A stretch of DNA of 9,702 bases from Deltaproteobacteria bacterium (GTDB lineage Bacteria; Desulfobacterota; Desulfobulbia; Desulfobulbales; Desulfobulbaceae), in the NCBI GenBank assembly GCA_013151365.1, contig JAADIK010000152.1, positions 1 to 9,702 of the forward strand. The letters run 5' to 3'. The notes under the pieces were generated by a model. The model had not been told where the DNA came from and searched no databases. It was given only the letters and a program-made list of their open reading frames with translations. Made by a program: the position numbers and the translations under genes. Position 1 is the first letter of the stretch. Each line of letters opens with the position of its first letter. Of the stretch, positions 5,655-9,702 are shown piece after piece.

Positions 5655-6911
5655 ATGGCACTTATTGTTCAAAAATTCGGCGGGACATCGGTCGGCAGCA
5701 CTGAAAAGATAAAGGCTGTTGCCGAGCGGGTACTGGCCCGCCAGAGGCAGGGGCACCAGATGGTCGTGGTCTTGTCGGCTATGTCCGGAGAGACCAACCG
5801 GCTGGTGGCGCTGGCCGGGGATATACAAAAAATTCCAAGTCTCCGCGAAATGGATATGCTCCTGGCCACCGGCGAGCAGGTCACCATCGCCCTCTTTGCC
5901 ATGGCGGCCAAGGAGGCGGGAGGTGACGCGATTTCCCTGCTGGCCGACCAGGTCTGCATTCATACTGATGCGATGCATACCAAGGCCAGAATTGAAAACA
6001 TCGATACTCAACTGATTCGCAAACACCTGGCAAGCGGTAAGATTGTTGCTGTTGCCGGGTTCCAGGGAGTGGATGACGACGGTGATATCACCACCCTGGG
6101 CCGCGGCGGTTCGGATACCACCGCGGTTGCCCTGGCGGCCGCACTTCAGGCCGATGTCTGTGAAATATTTACCGATGTTGAAGGGATCTACACCACCGAC
6201 CCCGGCATCTGCAAGAACGCCACTAAAATCGACCGCATTTCCTACGACGAGATGCTGGAACTGGCCAGCCTGGGGGCCAAGGTCCTGGATATCCGCTCGG
6301 TCGGACTGGCCAAGCGCTACGGAGTGCCGGTGCACGTCCGTTCGACATTTTCAGAAAATGAAGGCACATGGGTTGTCGGGGAGGAAAAAATTATGGAATC
6401 CATGCTGGTTTCCGGTGTAACATACAGTAAGAACGTGGCCAGGATAACCATCAACAAGGTCCCTGATAATCCCGGGGTTGCGGCCAAGATCTTTTTGCCG
6501 ATTTCCGATGCCGGGATTATCGTGGACATGATTATCCAAAATACCCGGGCCGGATCTCTGACCGACATGACCTTTACCGTCATGCGCACCGATTACCAGC
6601 GGGCCATGAAACTGTTGCGAAAGATCGCCAAGGAGATTAATGCCGAGTCGGTGACCGGCGCCGAGGATATCGCCAAGATTTCCGTTGTCGGCGTGGGCAT
6701 GCGCAACCATTCCGGCATTGCCTCGACAATGTTCCAGATCATGGCCAATGAAGGTATCAATATCATGATGATATCGACCTCGGAGATCAAGGTTTCCTGC
6801 ATTATCGAGGAAAAATACACCGAATTGACGGTCCGTGCCCTGCACGACGCCTTTGCCCTGGATAAAGAAAATGTGCCCCAGGAAGAACAAACCCCGGTCC
6901 CCGTATCATAA
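5655..6911 (+). CDS. lysC: Aspartate kinase with C-terminal ACT domains (alpha subunit)
   Basis: Phosphorylates L-aspartate with ATP, the first step toward lysine (including diaminopimelate), threonine and methionine. It is cytoplasmic. The 418-residue length fits the short, single-function aspartokinase class with an alpha2-beta2 layout. Visible motifs are KFGGTS (7-12), the LLATGEQVT active-site loop (69-77), TLGRGGSDTTA (147-157) and FTDVEGIYTTDP (172-183). Two ACT domains follow, at about 262-335 (DNPGVAAKIF; QNTRAGSLTDMTF) and about 340-405 (NHSGIASTMF; ISTSEIKVS). These typically bind lysine and/or threonine for feedback control. The start at ATG 5655 gives the canonical MALIVQKFGGTS N-terminus; the ribosome binding site is weak (AGG ten bases upstream, at the edge of the repeat). 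cimA follows after 36 bases, so the two are probably co-transcribed. Confidence 0.97.
   Translation: MALIVQKFGGTSVGSTEKIKAVAERVLARQRQGHQMVVVLSAMSGETNRLVALAGDIQKIPSLREMDMLLATGEQVTIALFAMAAKEAGGDAISLLADQVCIHTDAMHTKARIENIDTQLIRKHLASGKIVAVAGFQGVDDDGDITTLGRGGSDTTAVALAAALQADVCEIFTDVEGIYTTDPGICKNATKIDRISYDEMLELASLGAKVLDIRSVGLAKRYGVPVHVRSTFSENEGTWVVGEEKIMESMLVSGVTYSKNVARITINKVPDNPGVAAKIFLPISDAGIIVDMIIQNTRAGSLTDMTFTVMRTDYQRAMKLLRKIAKEINAESVTGAEDIAKISVVGVGMRNHSGIASTMFQIMANEGINIMMISTSEIKVSCIIEEKYTELTVRALHDAFALDKENVPQEEQTPVPVS
6393..6911 (+). CDS. lysC: Aspartate kinase beta (regulatory) subunit from an internal in-frame start
   Basis: An in-frame ATG at codon 247 of lysC is preceded by GGGGAGG (6378-6384) with an 8-base spacer. 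This is a much better ribosome binding site than the one at the full-length start. Translation from it would give a 172-residue protein holding only the two ACT domains. Bacillus subtilis and Corynebacterium lysC are known to make exactly such a beta subunit from an internal start at nearly the same position. The sequence shows the site; that it is used here is inference. Confidence 0.65.
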   Translation: MESMLVSGVTYSKNVARITINKVPDNPGVAAKIFLPISDAGIIVDMIIQNTRAGSLTDMTFTVMRTDYQRAMKLLRKIAKEINAESVTGAEDIAKISVVGVGMRNHSGIASTMFQIMANEGINIMMISTSEIKVSCIIEEKYTELTVRALHDAFALDKENVPQEEQTPVPVS

Positions 6912-6947
6912 CGTCAAGATCGGCCCTTCCGCACGTGAGGAAAATGC

Positions 6948-8543
6948 ATGACCATAGAAATCTACGACACCACGCTGCGTGACGGAACCCAGGCGGAGAA
7001 TTTCAACCTCTCGGTAGAGGACAAAATCAAGATAACCCGGCAGTTCGACAAGCTGGGTATCGATTTTATCGAAGGCGGCTGGCCCGGCTCCAACCCCCTG
7101 GCGGTTGAATATTTCCAGCGGATGAAGGACGTCGAGCTGCATCACGCCCGGTTGACCGCCTTTGGCTCGACCCGTCATTTCAAGAATCCCCCGGACCGGG
7201 ACCCCAACCTCCGGGCCCTGCTCGACGCGGAGACGCCGGCCATTACCATTTTCGGCAAAAGCTGGGATGTCCATGTCCATGATGCCCTGCGCATCGAGCT
7301 TGACGATAACCTGCAGATTATCGAGGATTCCCTGGCCTACCTGCGCCGGCATACGGAGGTCCTGCTCTATGACGCCGAACATTTTTTCGACGGCTTCAAG
7401 AACAACCGTGACTATGCCCTGGCCACTCTTGGCCGGGCCGTTGCCGGCGGGGCCGGGACCATTGTCCTCTGCGACACCAACGGCGGCACGCTGCCGCATG
7501 AAATCCAGCCGATCATCGAGCAGGTTCAACGGTTTCTCAAGGAACTGAACAGCGGGGTCAAACTCGGTATTCACTCTCACAACGATTCGGAAACGGCCGT
7601 GGCCAACTCGCTCCTGGCCGTCTCCATCGGGGTCACCCAGGTCCAGGGCACGTTTAACGGCTACGGGGAGCGGTGCGGCAACGCCAACCTGACCTCCATT
7701 ATCCCGGCCCTGATTTTCAAGATGGGGCTTTCCTGCAATGTCGGCCCTCAGGCCGACCAGTTGTACGAGACCTCGCGGCTGGTCAACGAACTGGCCAACC
7801 TGCCTCATAACCGCTATCAGCCCTATGTCGGGGAATCGGCCTTTGCGCACAAGGGCGGCATCCACATCAGCGCGGTGCAGCGCAACCCGCTGACCTATGA
7901 GCATATCGAGCCCGAGAAGGTGGGCAACTCCCGGCGCATCCTGGTTTCGGACCAGTCGGGCCGCTCCAATATCCTCCTTAAGGCGCAGCGCTACGGCCTG
8001 CGGCTTGATGCGGACGACCCGGTCATGGCGACGATAATCAGGGACCTCAAGGACCTCGAGAACCGGGGCTATCAGTACGAAGCGGCCGAGGCCAGCTTTG
8101 AGCTGCTGATGCGCCGGGCCATGGGCCTGGATAAAGAATTCTTTACCCTGGCCGGGTTCCGGGTAATGAACAACAAGTACCGGCTGGACATGCCGCCCCT
8201 CACCGAGGCGACCATCCGCCTCAGCGTGGGTGACGACGAGGTCCATACCGCCTCCATGGGCGACGGCCCGGTCAACGCCCTTGACCGGGCGCTACGGAAA
8301 GCGCTGGTCCGTTTTTATCCCGCCCTGAAGGAGATCGAACTCGTTGACTATAAGGTGCGGGTGCTCTCCGGCGAGCGCGGCACCGGCGCCAAGGTCCGGG
8401 TCCTGATCGAGAGCCGGGACCAGGACTGCAGCTGGGGCACGGTCGGCGTTTCCCTGAATATTATCGAGGCCAGCTGGCAGGCCCTGGTTGACAGCATCAA
8501 CTATAAACTCATGAAGGACGAGAGGGCGAAAGGGGCATCATGA
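6948..8543 (+). CDS. cimA: (R)-citramalate synthase
   Basis: Condenses pyruvate with acetyl-CoA to (R)-citramalate, the entry to threonine-independent isoleucine synthesis through 2-oxobutanoate. The 531-residue length and the opening IEIYDTTLRDGTQAENFNLS fit the long CimA family (TIGR00977-type) rather than 2-isopropylmalate synthase or homocitrate synthase. The HMGL-like TIM barrel (about 1-270) shows Arg11-Asp12 in TLRDGTQ, GIHSHND (207-213, metal-binding His209 and His211), and FNGYGERCGNANL (236-248). The linker carries AFAHKGGIHISAV (298-310), and a LeuA-type C-terminal dimer/allosteric domain covers about 395-525. GTGAGG lies seven bases before the ATG. It sits 36 bases after lysC and overlaps the next gene by four bases. 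With lysC it concerns amino acids usually drawn from the aspartate family. Taking isoleucine carbon from pyruvate frees threonine. Confidence 0.96.
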   Translation: MTIEIYDTTLRDGTQAENFNLSVEDKIKITRQFDKLGIDFIEGGWPGSNPLAVEYFQRMKDVELHHARLTAFGSTRHFKNPPDRDPNLRALLDAETPAITIFGKSWDVHVHDALRIELDDNLQIIEDSLAYLRRHTEVLLYDAEHFFDGFKNNRDYALATLGRAVAGGAGTIVLCDTNGGTLPHEIQPIIEQVQRFLKELNSGVKLGIHSHNDSETAVANSLLAVSIGVTQVQGTFNGYGERCGNANLTSIIPALIFKMGLSCNVGPQADQLYETSRLVNELANLPHNRYQPYVGESAFAHKGGIHISAVQRNPLTYEHIEPEKVGNSRRILVSDQSGRSNILLKAQRYGLRLDADDPVMATIIRDLKDLENRGYQYEAAEASFELLMRRAMGLDKEFFTLAGFRVMNNKYRLDMPPLTEATIRLSVGDDEVHTASMGDGPVNALDRALRKALVRFYPALKEIELVDYKVRVLSGERGTGAKVRVLIESRDQDCSWGTVGVSLNIIEASWQALVDSINYKLMKDERAKGAS

Positions 8544-9079
8544 GTCCTGTCCGACCGGATGCCGGGAAGGACAAGCAACTGCTTGTCCTTCTTGTTTTAG
8601 GCGTTCTGATCCTGGGTTCTCACCTGTACGCGCAGCCGTTCGCCGGCGAGACGGTAAAAAAATACTGCTGGCTGCAACTTGACGGGACCGGGCTCTATCG
8701 TCTCCAGCTTTCCCGGGAAAAACAAGATTCCGGCCGCCGGCTGCAAGGCCTGCCGGGCGGCAGGGAAATCCGGCCTGAAATACGGGGCCTGCTGCAACCG
8801 GGCCGGGTCGTCGCCCTGCGACGGGACAAGAAAGGGAATTGGCAACCGGCCCGGCTCTCGCCGCGGCCGGCCTTTTTGCTGGGCCTGCCTTTTCCCATCA
8901 ACCGGGCCGGCGTCGACGACTTGACCTTGCTGCCCGGCATCGGCCCGCATCTCGCCGGCAGGATTGCCGCCTTTCGGCACCGGCATGGTCCGTTTCGCAG
9001 CGAGAAAATGTTGACCGCCGTGCCGGGTATCGGCCCGCACCTCGCGTCGAGAATGGCGCCGTTGCTGTCCTTTGATTGA
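8540..9079 (+). CDS. Membrane-anchored helix-hairpin-helix protein, ComEA-like
   Basis: A 179-residue protein with one N-terminal membrane helix or signal anchor (about 13-30, leucine/valine-rich). An unassigned basic middle part (about 38-108) follows, then a C-terminal ComEA-type tandem helix-hairpin-helix module (about 115-177). The two hairpins are near copies: LPGIGPHLAGRI (131-142) and VPGIGPHLASRM (161-172). The linker is INRAGVDDL...FRHRHGPFRSEKML, which fits the ComEA consensus of INxA, LPGIG, and GPFxxxxxL. Such domains bind DNA without sequence specificity. In competent bacteria ComEA pulls DNA through the envelope, but no other competence genes are seen here. The middle part is where some ComEA proteins carry an SLBB domain; I cannot confirm one. 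The ATG overlaps the cimA stop (ATGA), with AAAGGGG four bases upstream, so expression is likely coupled to cimA. Confidence 0.85.
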   Translation: MSPVRPDAGKDKQLLVLLVLGVLILGSHLYAQPFAGETVKKYCWLQLDGTGLYRLQLSREKQDSGRRLQGLPGGREIRPEIRGLLQPGRVVALRRDKKGNWQPARLSPRPAFLLGLPFPINRAGVDDLTLLPGIGPHLAGRIAAFRHRHGPFRSEKMLTAVPGIGPHLASRMAPLLSFD

Positions 9080-9107
9080 ATCTCCCATGACTGCTGAAAA
9101 ATAACAG

Positions 9108-9325
9108 CCTGGATCCGTGAGCGTTCGAGAACGGTGCAGATGCAAGGCGGCAACGATGTTGATTATCCTGGTGTGATATCAACGAGTTGTCAACGCAGCA
9201 GATGCGCCGTTATCGGGCGCCCCGCAGGGCGGCGCGGTGCAGACCAGAGAATACGTTTATTCGGAGATAATACGATAAATTTCACATATTGTGTAAAATG
9301 TCACCTCAAGCCGTCACGGATTCAG
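9108..9325 (+). repeat. MITE-like dispersed repeat, copy 2 (between comEA-like gene and miaA)
   Basis: Second direct copy (218 bases) of the element at 5427-5643, with one extra base near its right end. The terminal inverted repeat is CTGGATCCGTGA (9109-9120) against the complement of TCACGGATTCAG (9314-9325), 11 of 12 matching. The conserved core is 9114-9245. AACAG occurs directly outside both ends (9103-9107 and 9326-9330), a possible 5-base target-site duplication. The right end holds an in-frame ATG (9298) that opens the miaA reading frame. The element therefore fills the whole gap between the two genes and supplies the miaA start region. Confidence 0.88.
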
Positions 9326-9702
9326 AACAGGTGATCACGGCGCCGGTCCTGGTCCTGGTCGGGCCGACGGCCATCGGCAAGACCGAGCTGTCCCTGGCCA
9401 TGGCCCACCGGTTCGGCTGTGAAATCATCAGCGTCGATTCCATGCAGGTGTATCGCCACATGGACATCGGCACTGCCAAGCCGAGCCTGGAAGAGAGGGG
9501 CGGGGTACCCCATCATCTCATCGATATTGTTGATCCGAGGGAGCAGTACGACGCGGCCAGGTTTGTCGAAGACGCCCTGCTGGCCATAAACGGCATCGTC
9601 AGCCGCGGCAACATCCCCCTGCTGACCGGCGGGACCGGGCTTTACCTGAAGGCCCTGACCGAAGGCCTGTTTGCGACCGCTTTCAGCGATGAAGCGATCC
9701 GC
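9298..9702 (+). CDS. miaA: tRNA dimethylallyltransferase MiaA (3' end outside window)
   Basis: Transfers a dimethylallyl group to N6 of adenosine-37 in tRNAs reading UNN codons, the first step to ms2i6A. 135 codons are visible of about 300 expected. Motifs are the P-loop GPTAIGKT (22-29 from this start), VDSMQVYRHMDIGTAKP, HHLIDIVDP, and LLTGGTGLYLKAL, all in the order expected for MiaA. The ATG at 9298 lies inside the repeat and has no clear ribosome binding site. It yields about 11 extra residues (MSPQAVTDSEQ) before typical MiaA sequence. A GTG at 9331, directly after the repeat and the AACAG motif, would give a start of normal length (VITAPVLVLVGPTAIGKT). An in-frame stop at 9268-9270 limits any further upstream start to the TTG at 9289. 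Identity is secure; the start is uncertain. Confidence 0.96.
   Translation, partial: MSPQAVTDSEQVITAPVLVLVGPTAIGKTELSLAMAHRFGCEIISVDSMQVYRHMDIGTAKPSLEERGGVPHHLIDIVDPREQYDAARFVEDALLAINGIVSRGNIPLLTGGTGLYLKALTEGLFATAFSDEAIR

Noticed and set aside
5640..6335. Minus-strand frames opposite lysC (also 6351-6890)
   Set aside because: They are antisense shadows of conserved aspartokinase sequence, with no motif or ribosome binding site.
6906..8246. 446-codon open frame on the minus strand opposite cimA
   Set aside because: It lies wholly over the well-supported cimA gene. The composition is that of an antisense shadow with no recognisable domain.

Overview
The window looks like chromosomal DNA of a GC-rich Gram-negative bacterium. 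Two things point that way: a complete tripartite envelope efflux system with an outer-membrane component, and a neighbouring lysC-cimA pair (aspartokinase and citramalate synthase). From memory, this pairing is typical of Desulfobacterota and Geobacter-like bacteria. The exact lineage, perhaps Desulfobulbales, is inference from protein character and not proven by the window.

Left part, minus strand (positions 1-4957, transcribed right to left). This is a copper/silver efflux operon in the order cusC-cusB-cusA: an outer-membrane TolC-type channel, a periplasmic adaptor and an RND pump. cusC and cusB overlap by 11 bases. cusA starts 110 bases after cusB and runs off the left edge, so about 656 of roughly 1040 residues are visible. 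Metal-binding methionines of both CusA and CusB can be recognised. CusB carries an unusual methionine-rich, repeat-built C-terminal tail that may substitute for a separate CusF chaperone.

Middle (4958-5654). This is a divergent, gene-free region of about 700 bases. It holds an 18-base dyad just upstream of cusC, three A-tracts phased exactly 10 bases apart (predicted bent DNA), an 8-base-pair hairpin, AT-rich promoter-like sequence, and the first copy of a ~217-base repeat that ends 11 bases before lysC.

Right part, plus strand (5655-9702). lysC, cimA and a small membrane-anchored helix-hairpin-helix (ComEA-like) gene form a tight cluster. lysC has a strong internal ribosome binding site at codon 247, predicting a separately translated regulatory beta subunit. 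cimA indicates isoleucine made from pyruvate plus acetyl-CoA. The ComEA-like gene overlaps cimA by ATGA. A second copy of the ~217-base repeat follows, and its right end supplies the likely start codon and first codons of miaA, which runs off the right edge.

The most unusual item is the repeat. Two direct copies have 12-base terminal inverted repeats and a 132-base core that is 97% identical. The copies bracket lysC-cimA-comEA, and each abuts the start of a housekeeping gene. It looks like a small non-autonomous mobile element (MITE-like) or a structured intergenic element. I could not assign it to a named family.
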